A stretch of 64,000 nt of DNA from Primula veris (taxonomy: Eukaryota; Streptophyta; Magnoliopsida; Ericales; Primulaceae): positions 1 to 64,000 of the forward strand of contig OY821751.1 of assembly GCA_963682055.1 (NCBI GenBank). Reading direction: 5' to 3'. The notes under the pieces are model-generated. The model was not told where the DNA came from, searched no databases, and saw only the letters and a program-made list of their open reading frames with translations. Below are positions 1-9,500 of the stretch, one piece after another. Position numbers and translations under genes: made by a program. Every line of letters begins with the position of its first letter. The stretch's first letter is position 1.

Positions 1-306
1 TGCAGAATATTTATTTATATTACGAGAACATCCAATTAGTTTTTAATGTTCTGAAATATAGAGACATAAACATGCCAGAAAATTAAAAAAACAAAACAAA
101 AAACCAGTTCATTTAAACTACAGTAAACAATTAACACTTCAAGTTCTACAACCATAAATAAAGGCAAGATATATATATATACACAAACACATCCATTCGA
201 CAACAAATGGAGTGAAGACATATTATGGCAAAATAAATGAAAACTACAATAAATAACAAGTAGATGGATAAATGAATGGAAGATAGATAAGTACGCTAAA
301 TTTTAG

Positions 307-384
307 GTGAAAAGCTAAAAGAATCCCTAAATCTCTGTTTATGATAAACTTTAAGTGAAAAGCTAAAAGAATCCCTAAATTTCT
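307..384. repeat. Short direct duplication, about 30 bp, period 48
   Basis: GTGAAAAGCTAAAAGAATCC followed by CTAAAT occurs twice, starting near 307 and 355, with a diverged spacer that repeats the preceding TTTAAGT/TTTTAGG. This is a small local tandem duplication with no coding potential. Confidence 0.8.
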
Positions 385-459
385 ACCTTCTATGCAATTG
401 AGCTGTTTTCAGCTTTTTTGACCCAAAAGCTAGGTTTATAATAGCTAAGAAAAGCCAAT

Positions 460-805
460 AAACCAAACATCCATACCTTTTATTAAGCAAAAGGCTACGG
501 AAAAATGTAGTTCCCATAAAAGCACATAACAAAAACCAACCAATCAAACACACATAGCTTTTCTTAAGCAAAGCCCTATAGAAAGGGGAGAAAAAAGCAG
601 TTGCCAAACAGGCAAAAAGAAACTAAAAAAAGCCAACAAATAACCACCCATAGCTTTTACTAAGCAAAACCCTAAAAAAAAACTAAAAGGAAAATCAGTT
701 GTTAAACAAGCACACTACAAAAAGTAATTTAAAAAAGCAAATATAATTAAAATACTTAAATCAAAGCCAACAACAAACACCCATAGCTTTTATTAAGCAG
801 AATAG
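460..805. repeat. Degenerate tandem repeat around CCCATAGCTTTTATTAAGCAAA
   Basis: Variants of CATAGCTTTTATTAAGC recur near 470, 553, 647 and 780, each followed by A-rich sequence with GCCAATAAACCAAAC-like phrases. The spacing drifts (roughly 83, 94 and 133 bp). Phrases of the type 'AGCTTTT...CCAAACA' are common in plant hAT-like non-autonomous elements, but no terminal inverted repeat or target duplication was found, so the class is left open. The flanks (1-306 and 806-868) are AT-rich with nothing recognisable. Confidence 0.6.
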
Positions 806-868
806 AATTAAATGAATGGAAAATAGATAGATAAGTACCCAAAAGAGTGTTGACATGGCGACTAGATT

Positions 869-976
869 ATTAGCAGCGTCACCAATCAGGCTTGATACAT
901 GTATATATATATATAGAGAGAGAGAGAGGAGAGAGGTGTTTAATTTGAGATCCTGGGACAGGAGAGAGAGAAAGAA
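869..976 (+). repeat. Dispersed repeat, copy 1 (second copy at 2507-2602)
   Basis: ATTAGCAGCGTCACCAATCA, then an (AT)n(GA)n tract, then GGTGTTTAATTTGAGATCC, a GGGAC/GGGCAC block and another GA run. The copy at 2507-2602 has the same order with a few substitutions and a different microsatellite length. The anchored flanks show this is a real duplicated unit containing a variable microsatellite, not coincidental simple sequence. No gene. Confidence 0.8.
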
Positions 977-1051
977 CAGCCGCCCTGTGTTTAAATTATC
1001 TCACCGAAAAAAAAATTAATAGATGTGTGTGTAAATAGCTGAGACAGTGGG

Positions 1052-1056
<5 letters not shown>

Positions 1057-1113
<57 letters not shown>
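1057..1113. repeat. (AT)28 microsatellite
   Basis: An uninterrupted AT dinucleotide run of 57 bases. It encodes a meaningless IYIYIY peptide on the minus strand. Length polymorphism is expected. Confidence 0.97.
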
Positions 1114-1114
<1 letters not shown>

Positions 1115-1825
1115 CAAAATGAGAGAGTTAATAGATCAAAAATGGACATGGGTTCTGACTCATAAATGACCAATGGTAAATAAAACTAAAGGGACGGTAA
1201 ACCAGATGTAGAGTAGAGTGCATAAATAGATAACGATAACCAGTGTGTGGGTTGGGTGACAAAATTAAATTAAAATAAATTTGAAAAAGTTAAGACTCTC
1301 ATCCATTCATGGATTGATACTAAAACGGAAAGAAAAAAAATGTGTTCTCTAAAATGAATTAGTCCTCTTAAAATTAAAAGAAAACCGAGGATGTGGTGGG
1401 TTGAATGGAACGAACCCATCTCTAAAATTAAATTAAATTAATAGAATAAGAAAAAGAAAAATGTAACAGAATCAAGTTATGAGTAGGGGTTTTATTTTGA
1501 ATATAATAATATATATTTATACAAAATAACAAGAACAACAAGAATTAGGTCAATTAATTCAATCTCTCTTAGAAAGGGATTATATATTATAATATATATA
1601 TATATAAAGAATTATTAAGAGAGAGAGATTGAAACCCTAATTGATTGAGATTGATTAGAGAGAAAGGATTAACAATAAACAAAAATAAATAAATCCACCA
1701 CAAACAAATAACAATAATAATAATAACAAAAAAAAAATGATTGAACTGGAATAAAGAGAGAAGTAATAAAATTACCAGATGATGTCTGTTGACGCTGCTG
1801 CTGTTGTTGTTGTTTCGATTCTTCC
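1114..1825. other. AT-rich interval, nothing recognised
   Basis: Contains A/T-rich simple stretches (for example ATATATAATATATATATAT near 1585-1605), GA-rich patches and poly-A runs. No coding frame, tRNA or transposon terminus was recognised. Confidence 0.6.
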
Positions 1826-1832
1826 ATTATTA

Positions 1833-1868
<36 letters not shown>

Positions 1869-2011
1869 ATCAAATTCAATTTCAATTTCCGTGATGGGTT
1901 TGTTGAAAGATTTACCGACAGATTTTATTATCAAACCCTCTCTCTGTCTCTCTCTAGCTCCAATTAAACCATATTTCTCTCTCTCTCTCTATCTATATAT
2001 ATATATATATT
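1826..2011. repeat. Microsatellite cluster: (TTA)n, (TC)n, (TA)n
   Basis: A (TTA)n run at about 1833-1866 is followed by TC-rich sequence and by CT and TA runs at about 1975-2010. The long plus-strand frame across it is only low-complexity I/L/S codons. The following 2012-2282 is AT-rich with a CTCTCTCCCTCCCTC patch and nothing recognised. Confidence 0.9.
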
Positions 2012-2282
2012 GCATTGTAATATGTCTGAGGAGAAAGAAAAAAAGAAGCGAATTGGGGGGGAAATCCGATTTTAATTTAATTTGATTTGATTCACCTCTC
2101 TCCCTCCCTCATTTACTCTTTATCTTTTTTCTCACTTCTTTACTTATTATACTACTAACTCCACTATTAATTGATTTAATTTAATACCACTCCTATATAA
2201 AATAGAATTATAACAGACATATGAGAATAATTGCTAAGTGTACGGTAAACAAGATATAGCAGTAAAGTTAAGCCTTTTATGG

Positions 2283-2311
2283 ATATATATATATATATAT
2301 ACATATATAAG
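2283..2311. repeat. (TA)n microsatellite
   Basis: A dinucleotide run with one ACAT interruption. The flanking 2312-2486 is AT-rich and non-coding. Confidence 0.9.
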
Positions 2312-2486
2312 TGGAGTACTAATTAACAGTGGTATGCATAAAGTGTAATAATATAAATGAAAGAGACAATAAAAAATGAATGAATGAAAAAAAGACCGAA
2401 ATGGAGAATAGACTAACCAAATAAAAAGAGGGTGAATATATAGATCGATGAAGCTTGTTCCTCCACGTAAACCTGTCATTGCACCT

Positions 2487-2508
2487 CTCTATCTATCTAT
2501 CTATCTAT
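2487..2508. repeat. (TCTA)5 microsatellite
   Basis: Five to six TCTA units, directly abutting the second copy of the dispersed repeat. Confidence 0.9.
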
Positions 2509-2602
2509 TAGCAGAGTCACCAATCAGACTTGGTACATATATATATATATATATATAGGGGGTGTTTAATTTGGGATTCTAGGGCACGAGAGAGAGAGAG
2601 AA
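2507..2602 (+). repeat. Dispersed repeat, copy 2 (first copy at 869-976)
   Basis: ATTAGCAGAGTCACCAATCA, an (AT)n tract, then GGTGTTTAATTTGGGATTC, GGGCACG and a GA run. It is colinear with copy 1. Its internal AT run lacks the GA extension seen in copy 1. Confidence 0.8.
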
Positions 2603-3587
2603 CAAAAAAGTCAAAATTTCACCTATTAATTACGAACTGTAACTAATAGGTGCCAAAATGAATGGATTGAGAAAATATGCCTAGAAAAAGACATGCGCAA
2701 TTCTTAATTGTAAATTTTCCATAGTGCCAAAAATCAATGGGGAAGATATAAAGAAGTTAAGAAACTCTTAACAGATTGAAATCTATATCAACACATAAAA
2801 AGCGTTTACAAACAAAGTTTTTTATGATTAGCAATAGCATTCACTTCCAGGTAGGAAATTGCATATAGAAGATTTCTTTAAACGGCTTATGTACAAAGGT
2901 TCGGCAGTCGACTCCAAATTTAACGGCTGAAATGGGAATACGTGAATTTTCATGTCATTCACTATTTTGCATGTTCGGAACGTTATTTTTACGTCTAATA
3001 GAGAGGATCTTAGAATTTCACTCCATCCCCTATAAAATCGAATCCCCAAACTCGTGTAGTTGCATGCAACCCATGACCACTAGCCAGGTTATGTGTATTG
3101 GGTCATTGGATAGTTTGAAATGTTTACTACTTACTACTAGTTCATCTCCCTGAAAATAGAAGATAAATTAACATTCTGCTTCAAAAATGTACAGAATGCT
3201 GAGGTTGAAATAATCCTCGTTATATAACAAACGAAAGAAAATATCATGTTTCTTTCATCCTTTTTTTTTTTTTTGCTTCTTAAGAAATTTCTTTACTTCA
3301 CAAATTTAATGTGTAAACGACAAAATAAATACTCAGACAATGATATAAAATATGTGAAAGCTAGTAACGACCAACCCGTATCAACACCCATTGGTGATCT
3401 TGAAGGAGTCCACCCTTATATTAAAAACACTTATCTTTTTCTTTCATTTTCTTAGAAAAACACATAAAGTTGGTAAAAAGGTTGTCACTAAGGTAAGGTA
3501 CAGACTACTTAAAATAGCACAATCCATAAATAGAAAAATCGTAAAAATTAATACAAATAAACACGAAAGTGGAAACAAAGAAAGTAC
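2603..3587. other. Interval without recognised gene
   Basis: AT-rich DNA with several overlapping short frames on both strands (about 70 codons each near 2830-3150). None shows a family I recognise, and they overlap one another on opposite strands, which argues against coding. A T14 run lies near 3262. Confidence 0.5.
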
Positions 3588-3688
3588 ATGCAGTCCCATC
3601 ATGTTTGTTGTCGCAGACGGATCATTCATATTGTGGGATACTGTTAAAAAAACCAGAGAACGAAAGAATTCCAATAATTCAGAAAAAC
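3588..3688 (-). pseudogene. Exon-like fragment of an unidentified protein, related to 36572-36663
   Basis: Read on the minus strand, a PyAG-type acceptor (ATTTGACAG) precedes about 100 bp that end before GTACTT. The block aligns base by base with 36572-36663 on the plus strand, including the preceding CCAAACTATTTGACAG and the following GTACTT. The most conserved peptide part is HNMN(D/N)P(S/A)ATTNM. The two copies differ by an indel of about 9 bp and several substitutions, so at least one is decayed. I do not recognise the protein. Conserved splice-like borders suggest duplicated fragments of one spliced gene in opposite orientations. The 3689-4169 interval to the right is AT-rich with nothing recognised. 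Confidence 0.5.
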
Positions 3689-4169
3689 CTGTCAAATAGT
3701 TTGGAGCATGTTGATTAGTATGCATGGTTTTTTTATTTTCTTAAAAATAGTTTTAAATAGTCTTTGATTGAAACAGTTACAAAATATTCAACAGAAAAAT
3801 ATTCAAAACAGTTCTATGTAAAAAATTAAAAAACTGAAAAAGAAAAACAACCGATTGGTTTAACTTTCTCCAAATAAACTTAATTCATTCCAATGTTGAA
3901 ACAATTTAGTTACCCAGTCAAAACTCAAGCAAAACCAGTAGAAGAAACATCATAAATGTATTGTCACACTTTATCAGTTGGTTTAACTTGGTCATCACGA
4001 ATTATTACATTTTAGTGAAAAACATACCCATACAAGTACCGAGTGGGCGATAAATTTAACTTGGGCATGCTGACTATAAAATTTTTAGATTGATATGGGG
4101 AATCGAAAACCGAGAACATGGTTGGTCTAAAGAAACAAAACATGAAATTAACCAACAAACACAAGCAGC

Positions 4170-5060
4170 AAAAATGTTCGGTCAATATCGGGTCAGCGAT
4201 GGGTCATGATAGGGGACCAACGACCAACTTAGCGACTTTGAACTTCATAAGTTCATTCACGTTCCCACATGTGATCAGTCATATTTTTTAGTTGATTCGT
4301 CTTAATTCCATTTTGAAATATTTTCAAAATCACAAACAAATCAAATAGAAAGAATGTGATAACCTAACACTAAAAACTTTAATACAAATGCTAGTATTTT
4401 CATTAATGTATGTACATATTCATCATCAGTTTCGATACATAGTTAAATAACACTCACATTTAGACAAGAATTCATACCGGACACATCAAATTGAACAAAA
4501 AGACAATCATTAAACAAACGAGTATACGTCCATTCACCCACATGGAGTTCTAAGAAAATATCATCTAAATTTTTTAACTTTGTTTTCTTCCTATATAAAT
4601 TCATAATTACGCATGTAAATTTATTCATGTATTTAAAATGTATACATAGTGGAAATGACAAAAACTTGAAAAAAACTTATTCATGCTGTAAATCTTGGAT
4701 GTTGGATAAAAAATTGTAGTATGTTAAAAACATCTATATCATTTTTGTTCCAAAAACACTAATATCCCTGTGCGCTACTCTACATGTCATAAATCCTAAA
4801 TTTCATATGCACCAAAAATTTAGAAAACAAATACATAAGAACATGTCAATGATCAAACTTCCCTTATATGAAACAGACTAATTAGTTTGGAAGTTTTCTT
4901 TTCAAACAAATCTTTTACAAATCGTTCGACAGGCAATGATTTTGATCATTTGTTGAATTTGTTAGAAATCAGAAGAAGGCTGCGAAGTTTAAAAGTTGTG
5001 TCCATTTTGTAAAAAAGGATTTGTTAACATAAAAGTGACTTATTTAGAGAAAAGTGATGT
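4170..5060 (+). repeat. Element D, copy 1
   Basis: Begins at AAAAATGTTCGGTCAA and runs through CCAACGACCAACTTAGCGAC, a conserved middle (TACATAGTTAAATAACACTC at about 4436) and ends with AAAAGTGATGT. Copy 2 (5587-6519) is colinear over essentially the whole length with scattered substitutions and small indels. A shorter third copy lies at 38386-38648. The frames inside (72 codons on the minus strand in both copies) are conserved only because the DNA is duplicated, and I recognise no domain. No inverted terminal repeats were seen. Confidence 0.85.
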
Positions 5061-5244
5061 CGATTAAAAAAAAATGGCTTGTTTCCAAGCAAATTAGTTG
5101 TTTTGTTAAAGTACATTTTACTTATAAGTGACTTATTCATATTTTCTTTAAAAACAAATTGGTTTTTTTTTTAATTCTTCACAAAATTAATTAATTTTAA
5201 CAACATTACCCTACTAATTATTCAAATAATCAAATTGCATATAA
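5061..5244. other. AT-rich spacer between element-D copies
   Basis: Continues the AAAGTGACTTATT phrasing of element D once (near 5128), then becomes T-rich and A-rich. Nothing coding was seen. Confidence 0.5.
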
Positions 5245-5335
5245 GAACCCCTAAACCCTAAAAAACCCCTAGGGCTTAACCCCTAAATCCTCATAAACCC
5301 CTGGGGCTTAACACCTGAAACCTCAGAAACCACAA
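5245..5335 (-). repeat. Short C-rich telomere-like tract
   Basis: AACCCCTAAACCCTAAAAAACCCC and related phrases repeat about four times. Read on the minus strand this gives GGGG-TTTTTTAGGG-TTTAGGGG, the same vocabulary as the large array that starts at 6520, but in the opposite orientation. A related, more diverged tract lies at 38036-38078 next to the third element-D copy. Confidence 0.75.
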
Positions 5336-5340
5336 AATAA

Positions 5341-5410
5341 TTAATTGTTGGTGGTGTGATTCGATCCCAGGTCTCCTACGTGCGAGTCCAATGCTCCATC
5401 ATTATGCCAC
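5341..5410 (-). repeat. tRNA-like remnant (SINE head or tRNA pseudogene)
   Basis: On the minus strand, TGGCATAATGATGGAGC resembles an internal pol III A box, and about 30 bp downstream GATCGAATC fits the B box GWTCRANNC. The body between them (GGACTCGCACGTAGGAGAC) has tRNA-like layout, but no acceptor stem closes. A related sequence at 38075-38130 occupies the same relative place by another element-D copy. It is therefore a tRNA-derived repeat, not a functional tRNA gene. Confidence 0.55.
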
Positions 5411-5504
5411 TGCCCAACATGTGAAAATATTTACCTCCACTTTTATTTAACCTCTTCTATTGGCCAAATACTTATTTTCCCAATTTACTAAAAAAAATAC
5501 ATGC

Positions 5505-5586
5505 ATTTCTTCGATATTTTTTTCTAATTTTTTTTCCGACTTTTTTTTCCAATTTTTTTTTGACTTTTTTTCCGACTTTTTTTCTG
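5505..5586 (+). repeat. T-rich degenerate repeat (TTTTTTCCGACTTTTTTT)
   Basis: About five variants of a poly-T block separated by CCGAC, TCTAA or TGAC. The same TTTTTTCCGACTTTTTTT phrase appears inside the 23-bp minisatellite region (39510-39815) near the third element-D copy, linking the two loci. Confidence 0.7.
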
Positions 5587-6519
5587 AAAAAATGTTCGGT
5601 CAACATCGGGTCAATGACAGATCATGAAGGGGGACCAACGACCAACTTAGCGACTTTGAACTTCACAATTTCATTCATGTTGCCACATGTGATCAATCAT
5701 CTTTTAGTTGATTCACCTTAATTCCATTTTGAAATATTTTCAAAACCACAAACAAACGAAATAGAAAGAATGTGATAAACCAACACTAAAAACTTTAATA
5801 CAAATGACTAGTATTTGCATTCATATATGTACATATTCACCATCAATTTCTATACATAGTTAAATAACACTCAAATTTAGACAAGAATTCACACTGGACG
5901 CATCAAATTGAACAAAAAGACAATCACTAAACAAACGAGTATACGTCCATTCACCCACGTGGAGTTCTAACAAAATATCATCTAAATTTTTTAACTTTGT
6001 TTTCTTCCTGTATAAATTCATAATTAGGTATGTAAATTTATTCATGTATATAAAATGTATACATAGTAGAAAAAACAAAAACTTGAAAAAAACTTATTCA
6101 TGCGGTAAATCATGGATGTTGGATCAAAAACGGTAGTATGTTAAAAACATATATATCATTATTATTCCAAAAACCCTAATATGCCGGTGCACTATCAAAC
6201 TGTACAGGTCATAAATCCTAAATTTCATATGCACCAAAAATTTAGAAAAAAGACATATGAACATGTCAATGTTTAAACTTCCCTCATATGAAACAGACTA
6301 ATTAGTTTGGAAGTTTTCTTTTGAAAAAAATATTTCCAACTGAAATTACATATGCCTCGACTCACTTTCTACTTCTACAAATCGTTCGACATGCAATGAT
6401 TTGATCATTTGTTGAAATTGTTAGAGATAAGAAGAAGGCTGTGAAGTTTAAAAGTTGTGCCCATTATGTAAAAAAGGATTTGTTAACATAAAAGTGACTT
6501 ATTTAGAGAAAAGTGATGT
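5587..6519 (+). repeat. Element D, copy 2, ending at the telomere-like array
   Basis: Colinear with 4170-5060 from AAAAAATGTTCGGTCAAC to AAAAGTGATG. It differs by substitutions and short indels, including an added block near 6335-6380. Homology to copy 1 stops abruptly at about 6519, where copy 1 continues CGATTAAAAA and this copy switches to TTTTTTTAGGGTTTC. The missing right part of the element is not seen at the far end of the array (12,926 onward). Confidence 0.85.
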
Positions 6520-9500
6520 TTTTTTAGGGTTTCTTAGGGTTTTGGTTTCTTTGGGGGTTTTAGGGTTTCTTATGGTTTTGTTTTTTAGGGTTAGGGTTTA
6601 GGTTTTTTTTGGGTTTCTTATGTTTTTTGTTTTTTGGAGGTTTTGAGGGTTTCTTAGGGTTTTGGTTTTTTGGGGTTTTTTGGGTTTCTTAGGGTTTTGG
6701 TTTTTTGGGGTTTTTTGGGTTTTGGTTTTTTTTGTATTTTTAGGGTTTTGGGATTTTTGGGGTTTGTTAGGGTTTTAGTTTTATTTGGGGGTTTTAGGAT
6801 TTCTTAGGGTTTTGGTTTTTTGGGGTTTTTAGGGTTTCTTAGGATTTTGGTTTTCTTGGAGTTTTTAGGCTTTCATAGGGTCTTGGTTTTTTTGGGGTTT
6901 TAGGGTTTCGGTTTTTTGGGGTTTTTAGGGTTTCTTAAGGTTTTAGATTTTTTGGGTTTTTTAGGTTTTCTTAGGGTTTCAGTTTTTTTGGGGTTTCTTA
7001 GGTTTTTGGTTTTTTGGGGCTTTTAGGGTTTCTTAGGGTTTTTGTTTTTTTGGGGTTCTTAGGGTCTCATCGGTTTTTTTGCGGTTTATTAGGGTTTTGG
7101 TTTTTTAGGTTTTCTTAGGATTTCGGTTTTTTGGGGTTTTTAGGCATTGTTAGGGTTTTAGGGTTTCATAGGGTTTTGGATTTTTTGGGGATTTTTAGGG
7201 TTTCTTAAGGTTTTGGTTTTCTGGGGTTTTTTGGGGTTTTTTAGGGTTTTTTTTTGGGGGTATTAGGGTTACTTAGGGTTTTACTTTTTTTGGGGGGTTT
7301 TAGGGTTTCTTAATGTTTTGGGGTTTTTTTAGGGATTGTTAGAGTTTTGGGTTTTTTAGTATTTTGGGTTTTTTAGGGTTTCTTTGGGTTTTGGTTTTTT
7401 TGGGTTTTTAGGATTTTCTAGGGTTTTGGTTTTTTTTTGCGTTTTAGGGGTTTTTTGGGATTTTGGTTTTTTTTAGGATTTCTTAGGGTTTCGTTTTTTT
7501 GGGGTTGTTAGTGTTTCAAAGGATTTTGGTTTTTTACGGGTTTTTTCTGTTTTTAGGGTTTGTTAGGGTTTTTGTTTTTTTTGGGTTTCATAGGGTTTTG
7601 GTTTTTTCGGGTTTTAGGGTATTGGTTTTTTTATGTTTTTAGGTTTTATTAGGTTTTTTGTTTTTTTACGGTTTTGGTTTTTTCTGGTTTCCTAGGGTTT
7701 CAGGTGTTTTGGCTTTCTTAGTGTTTTGTTTTTTGGGGGTTTTTTTAGGGGTTTTTAGGGTTTTTTGGGGTTTTTAGGGTTTCTTAGGGTTTTGGTTTTT
7801 TTGCGTTTTTAGGGTTTTTTAGGGTTTTTTAGGGTTTTTGTTTTATTTGGGGTTTTTAGGGTTTATTAGGATTTTGGTTTTTTGGGTTTGTTAGGGTTTC
7901 TTTTTTTTTTTTTGGGTTTTTTAGGGTTTGTTAGGGTTTTGGTTTTTTTGGGTTTTTAGGGTTTCATAGGGTTTTGCTTTTTTTTGGGTTTAGGGTTTTA
8001 GTTTTTTGGTGTTTTTAGGATTTCTTAGGGTTTCGTTTTTTAGGGTTTGTTAAGATTTTGGGTTTTTTGGGGTTTTTAAGGTTTGCTAGGGTTTTGGGGG
8101 TTTTAGGGTTTGTTAGGGTTTTGGTTTTATTTGGGGTTTTTAGGGTTTCCTTGGATTTCTTTTTTGGGGGTTTTTAGGGTTTCTTTGGATTTCTTTTTTG
8201 GGGGTTTTTAGGGTTTGTTAGGGTTTTGGTTTTATTTTGCGTTTTAAAGGTTTAATAAGATTTTGGGTTATTTGGGGTTTTTTGGGTTACTTAGGGTTTC
8301 GGTTTTTTGGTGCTTTTAGGGTTTCTTTTTTTGGGGGTTTCTAGGGTTTGTTATGGTTATGGTTTTTTTGGGTTCTTAGGCTTTTATAGGGTTTTGATTA
8401 TTTTTTTGGTTTAGGGTTTTGGTTTTTAGGGGTTTTTAGGGGTTTTTAGGGTTTTGTTTTTTGGGGGGATTTAGGGTTTGTTAAAATTTTTGTTTTTTGG
8501 GGTTTTCAGGGTTTGTTAGGGTTTTGGATTTTTTTTTTGGGATTTTAGGGTTTGTTAGAGTTTTGGTTTTATTTGGGATTTTTAGATTTTCTTAGGATTT
8601 TGGTTTTTTTGGTGGTTTTAGGATTTCTTAGGGTTTTTGTTTTTTGAGGTTTTTTGAGGTTTTTTGGGTTTTTAAGGGTTTCAGTTTTTTGTGATTTTTA
8701 GGGTTTGTTAGGGTTTTCATTTTTTTGGGGGTTTTGGGGTCTCTTTAGAGTATTTTGCTCTTCTGGGAATTTTTGACTTTCTTAGGGTTTTGGCTTTTTT
8801 GCGGTTTTTAGGATTTCTTAGGATTTTTAGGGTCTTATTTTTTTGAGGTTTTTAGGGTTTCTTAGGGTTTGGCTTTTTTGGGGTTTTTTGGTGTACTTAG
8901 GGTTTCGGTTTTTTTGGGGGGTTTTAAGGTTTGTTAGGGTTTTGATTTTATTTTGCTTTTTTAGTGTTTCTTAGGATTTTATTTTTTTTGGTTTCTCAAG
9001 GTTTTGGTTTTTTTGGGTTTTTTAGGATTTCTTAGGGTTTCATTTTTTTTGGGGTTTTTAGGGTTTGTTAGGGTTTTGAGTTTATTTGAAATTTTAAGTT
9101 TTCTTAGGATTTGGGTTTTTTTTGGGGTTTTTAGGGTTTGTTAGGGTTTCGTTTTTTGAGGTTTTTAGGGTTTGTTAGGGTTTTGGTTTTTTTGGGTTCT
9201 TACAATTTCATAGGGTTTTGAATTTTTTTTGAGTTTAGGGTTTTGGTTTTTAGAGATTTATTGTGTTTATTATGATTTCGTTTTTTTGGGGTTTGTTAAG
9301 AGTTTGGGTTTTTTGGGATTTTTTGGGTTTGGTAGGATTTTGGGTTTTTAGTGTTTGTTAGGTTTTTGGTTTTATTTGGGACTTTTAGGTTTTCTTAGGA
9401 TTTTAGTTTTTTTGGTGATTTTAGGATTTCTTAGTGTTTTTGTTTTTTGGGGTTTTTTGAGTTTTTAAGGGTTTTAGTTTTTTGTGGTTTTTAGGGTTTG

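Noticed and set aside
991..1173. 60-codon minus-strand frame with IYIYIY repeat
   Set aside because: It is a translation of the (AT)28 microsatellite.
4443..6078. Two similar 72-codon minus-strand frames (4443-4661 and 5860-6078) as a conserved small protein family
   Set aside because: Their similarity is fully explained by duplication of element D at the DNA level. The third copy (38386-38648) does not retain the frame and no domain is recognisable.
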